The notes: generated from the letters alone by a model not told the origin. 64,000 nt of DNA from Candidatus Tenderia electrophaga (GCA_001447805.1 CP013099.1:2923181-2987180); one strand, 5' to 3'; counted from the first letter of the stretch, positions 1 through 9,661 are shown. Numbers and translations: made by a program.

Positions 1-88
1 GTTTGCTCTCGTCGCACGTCTGTGCCACTGCGGGCAGAGACAGACTGCCGACCAGCACCGCAATGAACACGCTTCTCAAATACATCAC
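1..88 (-). CDS. N-terminus of a secreted protein (partial)
   Basis: Read on the minus strand, this is the first 28-29 codons of a gene that leaves the left edge. The start is ATG at 85-83 or the GTG directly before it (88-86). The complement of TCTCCT at 95-100 gives an AGGAGA ribosome site 7 bases before the GTG. The peptide starts MYLRSVFIAVLVGSL and continues to an AVA-Q junction, a clear Sec signal peptide with a signal peptidase I type site, followed by TCDESK. Nothing else of the protein is visible, so no function can be given. It is divergent from pyrC. Confidence 0.6.
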   Translation of the reverse strand, partial: MMYLRSVFIAVLVGSLSLPAVAQTCDESK

Positions 89-281
89 GTCACGTTCTCC
101 TAAACACCCCTGAGCGGGAGGTCCGCGGACCTGCCATCGAAACTTGGCGATGTCAGAGCTTCGCACTCAGATATTCCCGCACAGTTTGAGAGGTCATTGT
201 AACAAGGCCGGGATCGAGCGTCGAGAATCCGCCCAGAAATGGCATAATGCGGAAAACCCATCCCATCCCTTGGAGTATTTA

Positions 282-1337
282 GTGGATCACCTGACCATTA
301 CCCGCCCGGACGACTGGCACCTGCATCTGCGCGACGGCGCCGCCCTGGCCACCACCGTGCCCCACGCCGCCGCCCAGTTCGGCCGCGCCATCGTCATGCC
401 CAATCTGCGCCCGCCGGTCACCAGCACCGAGATGGCCCTGGCCTACCGCGCGCGCATCCTGGCGGCCTGCCCGCCGGGCAGTGATTTCAATCCCCTGATG
501 ACCCTCTATCTGACCGACGACACCGCGCCGCAGGAAATCCGCCGCGCCAAGGCCAGCGGCCACATCCACGGCGTCAAGCTCTATCCGGCCGGCGCCACTA
601 CCAACTCGGATTCCGGCGTTACCGATCTGGAGCAGGTCTATGACACCCTGGCGGTCATGGCGGAGGAAGGCATGCCGCTACAGGTCCACGGCGAGGTCAC
701 CAGGCCGGATATCGACATCTTCGATCGCGAAAAGGTCTTCATCGAACAGACGCTGGCACCGCTGATCGACCGCTTTCCCGAGCTGCGCATCGTCTTCGAG
801 CACATCACCACCAAGGACGCGGCCGACTTCGTGCTCTACGCCGGCGAGCACGTCGCCGCCACCATCACCGCCCATCACCTCTTGCTCAACCGCAACGACA
901 TGCTGGTGGGCGGCATCCGCCCGCACCACTTCTGCCTGCCGGTACTGAAGCGTGAACAGCACCGTCAAGCACTGTTGGACGTGGCCACCAGCGGTAATCC
1001 CAAGTTCTTCCTCGGCACCGACAGCGCCCCGCACCCCAAGGGTGCCAAGGAAAGCGCATGCGGCTGCGCCGGTATCTACACCGCCTTCGCCGCTATCGAA
1101 TTTTATGCCGAGGCCTTCGAGGCCGCCGGCGCCCTGGGCAAGCTGGACGGCTTCGCCGGGCGTTACGGAGCGCAGTTCTACGGCCTGCCGGTGAGTAAAC
1201 AGACCCTGTCCTTGGCGCGCCGCGAATGGGCCGTGCCCAAGGCCTTCGCCTTCGACGAAGACGTGGTAATCCCGCTGCGCGCCGGCGGCGCCTTGCACTG
1301 GCAATTGCTCAATAACGAAGAAACACATGTTGCCTGA
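282..1337 (+). CDS. pyrC: Dihydroorotase, E. coli PyrC type
   Basis: Zinc amidohydrolase that closes N-carbamoyl-aspartate to dihydroorotate in cytosolic pyrimidine synthesis. The sequence shows DWHLHLRDG with the two metal histidines near the N-terminus, the [11 protein letters not shown] segment carrying the carbamylated lysine, [14 protein letters not shown] and GTDSAPH with the catalytic aspartate. The start chosen is GTG at 282, preceded by TTGGAG six bases upstream. It gives 351 residues, close to the 348 of the E. coli enzyme. An in-frame upstream extension back to 144 adds 46 residues with no family counterpart and is rejected. rnt follows after 42 bases and may be cotranscribed. Confidence 0.95.
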   Translation: MDHLTITRPDDWHLHLRDGAALATTVPHAAAQFGRAIVMPNLRPPVTSTEMALAYRARILAACPPGSDFNPLMTLYLTDDTAPQEIRRAKASGHIHGVKLYPAGATTNSDSGVTDLEQVYDTLAVMAEEGMPLQVHGEVTRPDIDIFDREKVFIEQTLAPLIDRFPELRIVFEHITTKDAADFVLYAGEHVAATITAHHLLLNRNDMLVGGIRPHHFCLPVLKREQHRQALLDVATSGNPKFFLGTDSAPHPKGAKESACGCAGIYTAFAAIEFYAEAFEAAGALGKLDGFAGRYGAQFYGLPVSKQTLSLARREWAVPKAFAFDEDVVIPLRAGGALHWQLLNNEETHVA

Positions 1338-1379
1338 ACGGCCATCCACCCCCACAACCGAAAGCACTGAATCGATCTG

Positions 1380-1994
1380 ATGTCTGTAACCAAACCAAGA
1401 ATCGCTAACCGCTTCCGCGGTTTCCTGCCCGTCGTCATCGACGTGGAGACCGGGGGCTTCAACGCCGCCACCGACGCCCTGCTGGAACTCGCCGCCGTCA
1501 TGATCGATATGGACGAGGACGGCATGCTCTACCGCGCCCATACCCACGCCTGCCATGTGGCGCCCTTCCCCGGCGCCAATTTGGAACAATCCGCGCTGGC
1601 CTTCAACGGCATCGATCCGCACCACCCGTTTCGGGCCGCGCTGGCGGAGAAAGAGGCACTGGAACAGGTGTTTCAACCCATCCGCGCCGAGATCAAACGC
1701 ACCGAATGCAGCCGCGCCATCCTGGTCGGCCACAATCCGTTTTTCGATCTGGGTTTCGTCAAGGCGGCGGTGGAACGCACCCAGGTCAAAAATCCCTTTC
1801 ACGCCTTCAGCAGCTTCGATACCGCCACCCTTGGGGCGCTGGCCTATGGCCAGACAGTGTTGGCGCGCGCGGTGCAGGCCGCCGACATCGAATGGGATCA
1901 GAGCCAGGCCCACTCGGCCATCTATGACGCGGAGAAGACCGCCGACCTGTTCTGTACCGTAATCAACGCCTGGCAGGAATTGCAGTCACTGTAG
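1380..1994 (+). CDS. rnt: Ribonuclease T
   Basis: DEDD-family 3'-5' exoribonuclease that trims tRNA CCA ends and the 3' ends of other stable RNAs. The 204 residues match the usual length. ExoI shows as [10 protein letters not shown] with D21 and E23, ExoII as [10 protein letters not shown], and ExoIII as the [11 protein letters not shown] segment with the catalytic His and Asp. [13 protein letters not shown] and [12 protein letters not shown] are RNase T signatures rather than DNA polymerase epsilon-subunit ones. It lies 42 bases after pyrC on the same strand, and its stop faces the stop of the histidine kinase gene across an inverted repeat. Confidence 0.96.
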   Translation: MSVTKPRIANRFRGFLPVVIDVETGGFNAATDALLELAAVMIDMDEDGMLYRAHTHACHVAPFPGANLEQSALAFNGIDPHHPFRAALAEKEALEQVFQPIRAEIKRTECSRAILVGHNPFFDLGFVKAAVERTQVKNPFHAFSSFDTATLGALAYGQTVLARAVQAADIEWDQSQAHSAIYDAEKTADLFCTVINAWQELQSL

Positions 1995-2086
1995 GGCGCA
2001 CCATAATATTTCCGCGACTCGCGACCCGGTGCGTGAGTCGGGTTCGGTTTAAGCGTCAGACTGATGGTGCGCCGTGCGCACCCTAC
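1991..2086. repeat. Inverted repeat between convergent genes
   Basis: GGCGCACCAT at 1995-2004 is perfectly complementary to ATGGTGCGCC at 2064-2073. A second arm, GTAGGGCGCA (1991-2000), pairs almost perfectly with TGCGCACCCTAC (2075-2086). The structure lies between the rnt stop and the kinase stop. It could act as a bidirectional terminator, although there is no clear T-run, or be a dispersed extragenic palindrome. The function is inference. Confidence 0.5.
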
Positions 2087-3402
2087 GCCCGCCCCGGCAA
2101 CACCACATCCACCCTAAATCCGCCCAAGTCCTCGGACTGCCCAAATACCAAGCTGCCCTGGTAGTGCTCGACAATATCGCGCACGATGGCCAGGCCCAGG
2201 CCGTGACCGGCGGTGCCCTCGTCCAGGCGGCGGCCGCGCTGGTCCAGTTGCTGGCGCAGTTCGGGCGCACAGCCCGGACCGTCATCCTCCACCGTCACCG
2301 TTAGACCGGCACGGTCGGGAACCGTGACGCGCACGCGCCGGCGCGCCCATTTGCAGGCGTTGTCCAGCAGGTTACCGAACAACTCCAACATGTCCTCGCG
2401 GTCGCCGGCAAAGGTCTTGTGCTGGGGGATGCGCAGTTCGAATTCGAGCCCGCGTTCGCTGTAGATCTGCCTCAGAATGTCGACCAGGCCGTCGAATTCG
2501 CGCCCGGGGTCGAAGCTCAAGCCCGGTGTCGAGATGCCGGCCAGACGCGCCCGCTTGAGTTGGCGATCAATAATCTGGCGCATGGCGCCGGTCTGTTCCT
2601 GCAGCCGACGCGCCAATTGCGGATTTTGCCGTACCACCTCTTCGTCTTCCAGGCGCACCAGCACCGTCAAGGGCGTCTTCAGGGCATGGGCCAGGTTGCC
2701 GAGGGCGGAACGAGAGCGTTCCAACCTATCCTGCATCACCTGTAACAGCCGGTTGAACTCCTTGACCAGCGGATGCACTTCGCTGGGCACGGCTTCGCGC
2801 AGGCGGGTGATCTCGCCCAGTTCCAAACGCTTCACATCCTCGATCACCAGGCCCAAAGGACGCAGACTGCGCTTGGCGAGCAAGGCCAGCAACAGCATCA
2901 CCAGCACCATCAGCACCACACTGACAAGGGCATAGCGCTGGCCGAAGTCATGCAACTGCTGCAACAGCGGCGTCATATTCTCGGCCACGACGATACGCAA
3001 CGGGTGCCCCTGCTTGGAGAACTCGCGCACGATCAAGAGCAACCACTGATCGTTGGGGCCGGACACATACTGGGGCTCGCCGCGCGCTGCATAGACGGGA
3101 AAATCCTCGTCCCAGAGCGAGCGCGAACGCAGTTGTTGTGTGCCGCTTTGGACCAGATAGTAGTGCCCGGAAAAAGGCATGTGATAAATGGCCTCGTCGC
3201 GCTGGGTATCAAAGTGAACACGCCCGTCGGACGTAAACGCGATGCGTGCCAGCAGGCTGTCGGCATCGTGTTCCAGGCGCGACACGACATAGTCCTGGGT
3301 GAGGGTGCGCACCGCCGTATTGACCACCCACCACTGCAGCACAAACACGGCCACCAGCCCCAGGCCTAAGCCGAGCCCGAGGCGAGCAAGCAGTGACTTC
3401 AC
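2083..3402 (-). CDS. Sensor histidine kinase, PhoQ/QseC-like
   Basis: Inner-membrane two-component sensor of 439 residues. A transmembrane helix at about 7-27 and another at about 157-177 bracket a periplasmic domain of roughly 130 residues. A HAMP-like linker follows, then the phosphoacceptor box NLAHALKTPLTVL with His239, the N box GNLLDNA (about 343-349), the G1 box DDGPG (373-377) and the G2 box GHGLGLAIV (399-407). The HALKTPL variant of the H box is typical of the PhoQ subgroup. Its ATG overlaps the stop of the response regulator by four bases, so the two are translationally coupled and almost certainly partners. The signal is unknown; a PepSY protein heads the operon. Confidence 0.93.
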   Translation of the reverse strand: MKSLLARLGLGLGLGLVAVFVLQWWVVNTAVRTLTQDYVVSRLEHDADSLLARIAFTSDGRVHFDTQRDEAIYHMPFSGHYYLVQSGTQQLRSRSLWDEDFPVYAARGEPQYVSGPNDQWLLLIVREFSKQGHPLRIVVAENMTPLLQQLHDFGQRYALVSVVLMVLVMLLLALLAKRSLRPLGLVIEDVKRLELGEITRLREAVPSEVHPLVKEFNRLLQVMQDRLERSRSALGNLAHALKTPLTVLVRLEDEEVVRQNPQLARRLQEQTGAMRQIIDRQLKRARLAGISTPGLSFDPGREFDGLVDILRQIYSERGLEFELRIPQHKTFAGDREDMLELFGNLLDNACKWARRRVRVTVPDRAGLTVTVEDDGPGCAPELRQQLDQRGRRLDEGTAGHGLGLAIVRDIVEHYQGSLVFGQSEDLGGFRVDVVLPGRA

Positions 3403-4070
3403 GCCTGATCCGCCTCGAACACGTAACCCTGGCCGCGCTTGGTTTGGATCAGCGCCTTGCCCAGCTTTTGGCGCAGCCGATTGACATAGACCTCGATGAC
3501 ATTGCTGTCCTTGTCGGAGTCGTAATCGTAGACGTGTTCGGTCAACACGGATTTGGACAGAATGCGACCGGGATGGAGCATGAAATAACGCAACAGGCGG
3601 AACTCGGTGCCCGTCAACGGGAATACCTCGCCGGCAGCGGTGGTGACGCTCTGCGTGTGCTCGTCCAGCTGCAGATGTCCGACCTTGAGCTGATCACCGC
3701 CGGTCTGGGCCTTGAGACGCCTGACCACGGCCTGCATGCGCGCCAGCAACTCCTCCACATGAAACGGCTTGGCCAGATAATCGTCGGCACCGGCCTTGAA
3801 GCCGTCCACCTTTTCGTGCCAGGCATCACGGGCGGTCAGAATCACCACCGGCACCTTGTTACCGGCGGCGCGCCAGTGGTGCAGCACCTCGAGGCCTGAG
3901 CGTTGCGGCAGCCCCAGGTCGAGCACCACCAGGTCGTAGTCTTCTTGCTCGCCCATGAATTCGGCGTCGACGCCGTTATCGATCAAATCCACGGCGAAGC
4001 CCGCCTTGGCGAGGTCATGCTTAAGCTGCCCGCCCAGCGCCGGATCATCCTCGACCAGCAATACCCTCAT
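3399..4070 (-). CDS. OmpR/PhoP-family response regulator
   Basis: Cytosolic transcription regulator of 223 residues. The receiver domain (1 to about 115) has the acidic pair in VEDDP, phosphoacceptor Asp51 in VVLDLGLPQ and the LAKPF switch lysine near residue 101. The C-terminal winged-helix DNA-binding domain contains LTGTEFRLLRYFMLHPG and the closing VYVNRLRQKL and GQGYVF segments. It forms one operon with the kinase downstream (four-base overlap) and the PepSY gene upstream (two-base gap). It is PhoP/QseB-like by sequence, but its regulon cannot be inferred here. Confidence 0.95.
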   Translation of the reverse strand: MRVLLVEDDPALGGQLKHDLAKAGFAVDLIDNGVDAEFMGEQEDYDLVVLDLGLPQRSGLEVLHHWRAAGNKVPVVILTARDAWHEKVDGFKAGADDYLAKPFHVEELLARMQAVVRRLKAQTGGDQLKVGHLQLDEHTQSVTTAAGEVFPLTGTEFRLLRYFMLHPGRILSKSVLTEHVYDYDSDKDSNVIEVYVNRLRQKLGKALIQTKRGQGYVFEADQA

Positions 4071-4072
4071 GA

Positions 4073-4384
4073 CTAATGCTCCGTCTCACCCTGTTTTTCC
4101 CGCAGGAATCGACCATCGCCGGCATCGTAATAGTACTCGTGCACGGCGCCCTGCTCGTCGACGAACTCGACCTCGTAGACGTATACGCCGTGCTCGCGCT
4201 CCAGCTCGATCTCGATAACCCTGCCGCCATGCCGGCCGCGGGCGTCCTCCAGAATCATTTCCAGCGGTACGATATTACCGGCATCACGCAGCCGTTTGGC
4301 CGCGTCGTGATCCCCTTCCGAGGCCGCCGCGACGAGACTGCCCAAACAGCACAACAGGCCGAATATAGCCAGTGCCGCTTTCAT
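4073..4384 (-). CDS. Secreted PepSY-domain protein
   Basis: Small exported protein of 103 residues when started at ATG 4384. The N-terminus MKAALAIFGLLCCLGSLVAA is a signal peptide. The mature part carries a PepSY motif: an RLRDAGNIVPLEMIL helix followed by EIELEREHGVYVYEVEFVD and a YYYDAGDGRFL strand. An upstream in-frame ATG at 4468 would add 28 residues and bury the signal peptide, so the shorter form is preferred. Such proteins often precede PhoPQ-like systems and may modulate the sensor or a protease, but the role is inferred from position only. Confidence 0.8.
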   Translation of the reverse strand: MKAALAIFGLLCCLGSLVAAASEGDHDAAKRLRDAGNIVPLEMILEDARGRHGGRVIEIELEREHGVYVYEVEFVDEQGAVHEYYYDAGDGRFLREKQGETEH

Positions 4385-4560
4385 ACTCGACACGTCATGC
4401 CCTCGAGTGCGCCACACCGCGGCGCCTGCCGGCAGCGTAAAACAAAATATTTCATGCTTCACCTCCAATCGTGCGTGGTAAAAGCGTAGCGGGCAAACAT
4501 AAATTAAAACTGAAACAGCGGCCCTGGCGAATAGGTCTTTCCGTCCCGGTCATAAAACGC

Positions 4561-4586
4561 AAAAAGCCGCCCCTTGCGGAGCGGCT
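4561..4586 (-). terminator. Rho-independent terminator of grxD
   Basis: On the minus strand the sequence AGCCGCTCC-GCAA-GGGGCGGCT forms a nine-pair stem (one G-T wobble) with a GNRA-type tetraloop, directly followed by TTTTT. It lies about 50 bases after the grxD stop and is correctly oriented to end that transcript. Confidence 0.85.
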
Positions 4587-4635
4587 ACGTTACAGTGCCT
4601 ACCTCGAAATCTTCAGCAATGGGGCAAACGGCGCG

Positions 4636-4953
4636 TCAGCTGGCCAAGGCTTGTTTGACCATGGTCTCCAGCTCACCGTTTTCAAACATGGCGATGGTGA
4701 TATCGCAGCCGCCCACCAACTCGCCTTTGATATAGAGCTGGGGAAACGTAGGCCAGTTGGCGTATTTGGGCAGGTTGGCGCGCAGCTCCGGTTGTTCCAG
4801 AACGTTGTACGCGTTGTACTCGGCACCGACCTCATTCAGGATCTGCACCACGCGGGCGGAAAATCCGCACATGGGAAACTGGGGCGTGCCCTTCATGTAC
4901 AGCACCACGGGGGCGCCTTCCACCTGTTGCTTGATTGTCTCCATGATCTCCAT
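4636..4953 (-). CDS. grxD: Monothiol glutaredoxin Grx4
   Basis: Cytosolic monothiol glutaredoxin of 105 residues that binds and delivers [2Fe-2S] clusters, often with BolA partners. The defining active-site motif is seen in PMCGFSARVVQIL, preceded by VVLYMKGTPQFP, and the glutathione-binding region WPTFPQLYIKGELVGGCDI is intact. ATG 4953 has an AAGGAG ribosome site five bases upstream; a second in-frame ATG lies three codons later. The gene is monocistronic, with its own terminator at 4561-4586. The family assignment is secure. Confidence 0.96.
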   Translation of the reverse strand: MEIMETIKQQVEGAPVVLYMKGTPQFPMCGFSARVVQILNEVGAEYNAYNVLEQPELRANLPKYANWPTFPQLYIKGELVGGCDITIAMFENGELETMVKQALAS

Positions 4954-5037
4954 ACCGACTCCTTCAAACGTGCTCGGATCAAAAGTCCGAGTATTCTACT
5001 GGGAAATACCGCAAAAATATACTCAAGGAGTATAGGG

Positions 5038-6585
5038 TCACTTGGCCGGACGGGATAGCCCCCACGCGCCGCCGCCAGGTGTTTCGATGCTCAGGCGCTG
5101 GCCCGGGCGGGCAGTGAAGCTGATCTTGGCGGGTAGGATCTCGCCGTCGAGACGATTCACCCCCGGCATCCCCGCGCCGCCGCCGTTCAAGCCCCAGGGC
5201 GCATGTCCACGCCGTTCGGTCAATAATGTGACACTGGTGACCTGCAGGAATTCAAATTCGCGCACCAGGCCGTCGCCGCCGCGCTTCAAGCCCTCTCCGC
5301 CCGAACCGCGGCGCACCTGGTAGCGGCGGATACGCAGGGGATAATGCATCTCCAGGCTCTCCACCGGCGTATTGAGGGTGTTGGTCATGTGGGTCTGTAG
5401 GGCGCTCAGACCGCCGCCGCGGGGGCCGGCGCCCATGCCGCCGCCCAGGGTCTCGTAATAATCCCACGCGTGGCCGACGTGGCGCGCCCCCATGGCGACA
5501 TTGTTCATGCTGCCATGGCTGGCCGCCGGGATGCGCTCCGGCAGTGCCTGGGCCAGGGCGCCCATGATGACATCGACAATGCGGGTGCTGGTCTCCACAT
5601 TGCCCGCCGCCACCGCCGCCGGGCGCCGGGCGTTAACGAGGCTGCCTTCCGGCGCCTGCAATCGGATCCGGCGAAAGCTGCCGGCGCAGGCCGGGGTGTG
5701 GCGCGGCATCAGACAGCGGAACACGTAATACACCGCCGCCGCGGCCACCGACAGGGGGCAATTGATATTGCCCGCCACCTGTGTCGCGGTGCCGGCGAAA
5801 TCCACCTCCACCGCGCCCGCCTTGACACTGAGCCGGGCGCGGATAGGGATGTCCTGATGGCCCAGGCCGTCGTCGTCCATCACGTCCTCGAAACGATAGT
5901 CCCCCCCCGGGATTTCACTCAAGGCCCGGGTCGCCAAGCGCTCGGCATAATCGTTCAGCAAGCCCACGGACTGCTCGAACTGCGCCGCCCCCATGCCGTC
6001 CACCAGGCCGCTCAAACGGGTCCCGCCGATGCGGTTGGCGCTGATCTGGGCGGCGAAGTCGCCGCGGCTTTGGCCAGCGTTGCCGGTGGCCGACACAATC
6101 GAATCGAGCAAGGCCTCGTCCAGGGCACCACCACGGATCAGATAGGAAGGCGGGATGATCACCCCCTCCTCGTCCAGGCGTTGGGAGATGGGCATGGAGC
6201 CGGGGGTGCTGGCGCCGATGTCGGCGTGATGGGCGCGGTTGGCGACGAAACCCACCAGGCGCGTGGCGCTGAACACCGGCGCGATCAGGGTGACATCGGG
6301 CAAATGGGTGCCGCCGAGGAAGGGGTCGTTGACGATCACCATATCGCCGTGGCGCCATTCCAGCCGGCCGATAATCCCGGCCATGGCGTAGGCCATGCTG
6401 CCCAGATGCACCGGTATATGGGCCGCCTGGGCGCACAACTCACCCTGGGCGTCGAACACGGCACAGGAAAAGTCCAGTCGATCCTTGATATTCGGCGATA
6501 ACGCGGCGCGACGCAGCATGGCCCCCATCTCGTCGCACACGGCGGCGATGCGGCTGGCAAAAACGGAGAGTTGAATGGCATCCAT
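5038..6585 (-). CDS. Hydantoinase B / oxoprolinase-family subunit
   Basis: Cytosolic protein of 515 residues related to HyuB, the N-methylhydantoinase / acetophenone carboxylase beta-type subunit. Family signatures include NIKDRLDFSCAVFD, AAHIPVHLGSM, NDPFLGGTHLPD, ADIGASTPGSMP and a Gly-rich C-terminus (GGGMGAGPRGGG, RRGSGGEGLKRGGDG, GGGAWG). The ATG at 6585 is preferred over the TTG at 6603 because the conserved N-terminus MDAIQLSVFASRI begins there. The normal ATP-binding partner HyuA is not next to it, so the substrate and even the activity are uncertain. It is flanked by grxD and sodB. Confidence 0.85.
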   Translation of the reverse strand: MDAIQLSVFASRIAAVCDEMGAMLRRAALSPNIKDRLDFSCAVFDAQGELCAQAAHIPVHLGSMAYAMAGIIGRLEWRHGDMVIVNDPFLGGTHLPDVTLIAPVFSATRLVGFVANRAHHADIGASTPGSMPISQRLDEEGVIIPPSYLIRGGALDEALLDSIVSATGNAGQSRGDFAAQISANRIGGTRLSGLVDGMGAAQFEQSVGLLNDYAERLATRALSEIPGGDYRFEDVMDDDGLGHQDIPIRARLSVKAGAVEVDFAGTATQVAGNINCPLSVAAAAVYYVFRCLMPRHTPACAGSFRRIRLQAPEGSLVNARRPAAVAAGNVETSTRIVDVIMGALAQALPERIPAASHGSMNNVAMGARHVGHAWDYYETLGGGMGAGPRGGGLSALQTHMTNTLNTPVESLEMHYPLRIRRYQVRRGSGGEGLKRGGDGLVREFEFLQVTSVTLLTERRGHAPWGLNGGGAGMPGVNRLDGEILPAKISFTARPGQRLSIETPGGGAWGLSRPAK

Positions 6586-6716
6586 GGAATACCATCCTAG
6601 CAAATCCTTTTACCTCTTCCCGCTTTCGTACTATTGTCTGTAATCTCTTGCATTTTCCATGGCCGTTTCTTAGACTGAATCTAATAATCCCCAGGTAATT
6701 CAATCAACAATAAACC

Positions 6717-6724
6717 AAGGAGAG
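6717..6724 (+). promoter_or_regulatory. Ribosome binding site of sodB
   Basis: AAGGAGAG lies six bases before the sodB ATG at 6731, a near-consensus site that fixes the start and fits high expression. Confidence 0.8.
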
Positions 6725-6730
6725 ATCGAC

Positions 6731-7312
6731 ATGGCACATAAACTGCCTGAACTGCCCTACGCCAAGGACGCATTGGCCCCCACCATTTCCGCCGAGACCC
6801 TGGAATACCATTACGGCAAACACCACCAGACCTATGTGGACAAGCTCAACGGCATGATCGAAGGTACCGAGTTTGCCGACGCCACGCTGGAAGACATCGT
6901 CAAGAAATCCTCCGGCGGCATGTTCAACAACGCCGCACAGGTGTGGAACCACACCTTCTACTGGAACTGTCTCAGCCCCAACGGCGGCGGCGAACCGAGC
7001 GGCGCCCTGGCCGACGCCATCACCAAGGCCTTCGGCTCCTTCGCCGATTTCAAAGAGAAATTCGCCACTTCAGCCGCCGGCAACTTCGGTTCGGGCTGGA
7101 CCTGGCTGGTGAAAAACAGCGACGGCTCGGTGGAGATCGTCAACACCAGCAACGCCGGTTGCCCCCTGACCGAGGGCAAGACCCCGCTGCTGACCGTGGA
7201 CGTGTGGGAACATGCCTACTACATCGATTACCGCAATGCCCGCCCCAAGTACCTGGACGCGTTGTGGGGCATCATCAACTGGGATTTCGCCGAGAAAAAC
7301 TACGGGGGTTAA
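6731..7312 (+). CDS. sodB: Iron superoxide dismutase
   Basis: Cytosolic enzyme of 193 residues that converts superoxide to peroxide and oxygen. The four metal ligands of the E. coli enzyme are present at the same positions: H27, H74 (QVWNHTFYW), D157 and H161 ([13 protein letters not shown]). FGSGWTWLV and [11 protein letters not shown] are typical of the iron rather than the manganese form. The sequence runs colinear with E. coli SodB almost without gaps. The gene stands alone behind a strong ribosome site and is followed by a C-rich inverted-repeat element. Confidence 0.97.
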   Translation: MAHKLPELPYAKDALAPTISAETLEYHYGKHHQTYVDKLNGMIEGTEFADATLEDIVKKSSGGMFNNAAQVWNHTFYWNCLSPNGGGEPSGALADAITKAFGSFADFKEKFATSAAGNFGSGWTWLVKNSDGSVEIVNTSNAGCPLTEGKTPLLTVDVWEHAYYIDYRNARPKYLDALWGIINWDFAEKNYGG

Positions 7313-7316
7313 CCTT

Positions 7317-7428
7317 TTAAAATCCCCCCTAACCCCCCTTTTTCAAAGGGGGGGATCTGTTGCGGAACCTGACCAAACACACCGTAAAGCCCCCCTCTTG
7401 CGTAAAGAGGGGTTGGGGGAGATTTAAA
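7317..7428. repeat. C-rich/G-rich inverted-repeat element (single copy)
   Basis: The left end TTAAAATCCCCCCTAACCCC is an imperfect inverted copy of the right end GGGGTTGGGGGAGATTTAA. The left end includes an inner palindrome, CCCCCCTTTTTCAAAGGGGGG. The element is about 110 bp and non-coding, and lies between sodB and argD. It is the simplest member of the family that forms tandem arrays elsewhere in the window. A MITE-like origin is inference. Confidence 0.8.
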
Positions 7429-7547
7429 AAGCCGGCACGATTCCCCCGCACCCATCAGTGCGATTGATTGCCCAGTCCCCGAAATCACAGTAAAATTCTC
7501 ACTTTGCAGCAGCCCACCGGGCTGCTTTCTTGTTTTCGGGGATACCA

Positions 7548-8708
7548 ATGACGGATCACTTAATGTCCACGTATAAGCGCCTACCGGTGAGTTTCGTGCG
7601 CGGCGCAGGCGCCTGGCTGTGGGACGATAATGACAAACAATACCTCGACGCCCTGAGCGGCATCGCCGTCTGCAGTCTCGGTCACGCCAATGCCCGGGTG
7701 GCCGAGGCCATTTGCGCGCAAGCGCGTCGCCTGCTGCACACCTCCAATATCTACGGCATCGCCAACCAAGATCGATTGGGCGAGGCGCTGTGCCGCGTCG
7801 CCGGCATGGACAAGGTGTTCTTCGGCAATTCCGGCGCCGAGGCCAACGAGGCCGCCATCAAGCTGGCGCGGCTCTACGGCCACAACAAGGGCATCGCCAA
7901 CCCGGCCATCATCGTCGCCGCAGGCAGCTTCCACGGCCGTACCCTGGCCACCCTGAGCGCCACTGGCAATGCCAAGATCCAGGCCGGTTTCGAACCGCTG
8001 GTGCCCGGCTTCGTGCGCGTGCCCTACAACGATATCGCCGCCATCGAGCAACTGGCCGACAATGCCGACATCGTCGCCGTGCTGGTGGAACCCATTCAGG
8101 GCGAAGGCGGCATCAATATCCCGGCCGACGATTATCTCGACCGCATCCGCGCCCTGTGCGACCGACACGATTGGCTCATGATGCTGGACGAAATCCAAAC
8201 CGGCATGTGCCGCAGCGGCAAGTGGTTCGCCTACCAACACAGCAACAGCGCGCCCGACGTGATGAGCGTCGCCAAGGCGCTCGGCAACGGCATGCCCATC
8301 GGCGCCTGCCTGGCGCGCGGCAAGGCGGCCGAGGTGTTGCAGCCCGGTAGCCACGGCTCCACCTTCGGCGGCAATCCGCTGGCCTGCGCCGCGGCCCTGG
8401 CGGTGATCGAGGAAATGGAAAGCGGAGACCTGGCCAACAACGCCATGATCAAGGGTGAACGGCTGCGCCAAGGCCTGCAACAGGCGTTGGCCGATTGCGA
8501 CAGCGTCGCCGCCATACGCGGCCGCGGCCTGATGCTGGGCGTGGAATTGAAACACGCCTGCGGCGAGCTGGTGCAGCGAGCCTTGGATCAAGGCCTGCTG
8601 ATCAACGTCACCGCCGAGAAGGTGGTCCGCCTGCTACCGCCGCTGATTATCGAGAGCGACGAGATCGACCGCATCGTTGATATAATCGCAAGCCTCGTTA
8701 AACAATAG
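7548..8708 (+). CDS. argD: Acetylornithine aminotransferase
   Basis: PLP-dependent class III aminotransferase of 386 residues that makes N-acetylornithine in arginine synthesis; members may also act on succinyl-diaminopimelate. Seen are [18 protein letters not shown] for the cofactor phosphate, the [13 protein letters not shown] segment, EPIQGEGGI, the [16 protein letters not shown] loop and [13 protein letters not shown] with the Schiff-base lysine. ATG 7548 is preceded by a GGGGAT ribosome site; an in-frame codon at 7530 adds six residues without support. argF follows after 35 bases, so the pair is probably an operon. Confidence 0.94.
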   Translation: MTDHLMSTYKRLPVSFVRGAGAWLWDDNDKQYLDALSGIAVCSLGHANARVAEAICAQARRLLHTSNIYGIANQDRLGEALCRVAGMDKVFFGNSGAEANEAAIKLARLYGHNKGIANPAIIVAAGSFHGRTLATLSATGNAKIQAGFEPLVPGFVRVPYNDIAAIEQLADNADIVAVLVEPIQGEGGINIPADDYLDRIRALCDRHDWLMMLDEIQTGMCRSGKWFAYQHSNSAPDVMSVAKALGNGMPIGACLARGKAAEVLQPGSHGSTFGGNPLACAAALAVIEEMESGDLANNAMIKGERLRQGLQQALADCDSVAAIRGRGLMLGVELKHACGELVQRALDQGLLINVTAEKVVRLLPPLIIESDEIDRIVDIIASLVKQ

Positions 8709-8743
8709 AATTGAATCACTCGATGGATACTAAGGATGCCGCC

Positions 8744-9661
8744 ATGGCTGCACGTCATTTTATTACTCTGATGGACTTCACCCCTGACGAACTGCAGGGA
8801 TTGATTCAACGCGCCATCGAACTGAAACGCATGCAAGGCAGCGGCGCGATCTACGAGCCGCTCAAGAACAAGGTGTTGGGGATGGTATTCGAAAAATCCT
8901 CCACCCGCACCCGCGTCGCCTTCGAGACCGCCATGGCCCAATGCGGCGGCCACGCCATCTTTCTCTCGCCGCGCGACACCCAACTCGGCCGCGGCGAACC
9001 CATCGAGGACAGCGCCAGGGTCTTGTCGCGCATGGTGGACGTGATCATGATCCGCACCTACGAACACGAGAAGCTGCTGCAGTTCGCCAAGTATTCGCAG
9101 GTACCGGTGATCAACGCCCTCACCGACATGCAGCACCCCATCCAGCTGCTGGCTGACATCCAGACCTATGTGGAACACCGCGGTGAGATTCGCGGTAGGC
9201 GCGTCGCCTACATCGGCGACGGCAACAACATGTGCCATTCCTACATCGACGCCGCGCGCCAATTCGGCTTTGAGCTGGTGATCGCCTCGCCCGCAGGCTA
9301 TCTGCCGGACCCGGCCATTCTCAAGGCCGCCGGCGCCAGCGCCTATCTGGTAGACACCACTCAAGAGGCCGCCAAGGGCGCCGACCTGATCGTCACCGAT
9401 GTCTGGGCCAGCATGGGTCGGGAGGAAGAGCTGAGTAACCGCCGCATCGCCTTCGGCGACTACCAGGTCAATCAGGCCCTCATGCAGCTGGCAAATCCCG
9501 ACTGCCTGTTCATGCACTGCCTGCCGGCACACCGCGAGGAAGAGGTCAGCGCCGAGGTCATGGACGGACCGCAGAGCGTGGTCTGGGACGAGGCCGAAAA
9601 CCGCCTGCATTCGCAGAAGGCCTTGCTGGAATTCCTGCTCACCGGCAAACTCGGGGGCTGA
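8744..9661 (+). CDS. argF: Ornithine carbamoyltransferase
   Basis: Cytosolic enzyme of 305 residues that forms citrulline from ornithine and carbamoyl phosphate. It has the carbamoyl-phosphate loop [26 protein letters not shown] of the ornithine domain and FMHCLPAHR with the catalytic cysteine. ATG 8744 is chosen because AAGGA lies seven bases upstream and the length then fits the family; in-frame TTG 8711 and ATG 8723 would add 7-11 residues. It is directly downstream of argD in the same pathway. Confidence 0.96.
   Translation: MAARHFITLMDFTPDELQGLIQRAIELKRMQGSGAIYEPLKNKVLGMVFEKSSTRTRVAFETAMAQCGGHAIFLSPRDTQLGRGEPIEDSARVLSRMVDVIMIRTYEHEKLLQFAKYSQVPVINALTDMQHPIQLLADIQTYVEHRGEIRGRRVAYIGDGNNMCHSYIDAARQFGFELVIASPAGYLPDPAILKAAGASAYLVDTTQEAAKGADLIVTDVWASMGREEELSNRRIAFGDYQVNQALMQLANPDCLFMHCLPAHREEEVSAEVMDGPQSVVWDEAENRLHSQKALLEFLLTGKLGG

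Noticed and set aside
144-281. Upstream in-frame extension of pyrC
   Set aside because: It adds 46 residues with no family counterpart; GTG 282 has a good ribosome site and gives the expected length.
678-1913. Long open frame on the minus strand across pyrC and rnt
   Set aside because: It is the antisense of two clearly conserved genes in G+C-rich DNA and its translation (Gly-, Ala- and Val-rich) matches no family.
5470-6501. Plus-strand open frame of about 340 codons opposite the hydantoinase-like gene
   Set aside because: Composition-driven antisense frame; the minus-strand product shows the family motifs.
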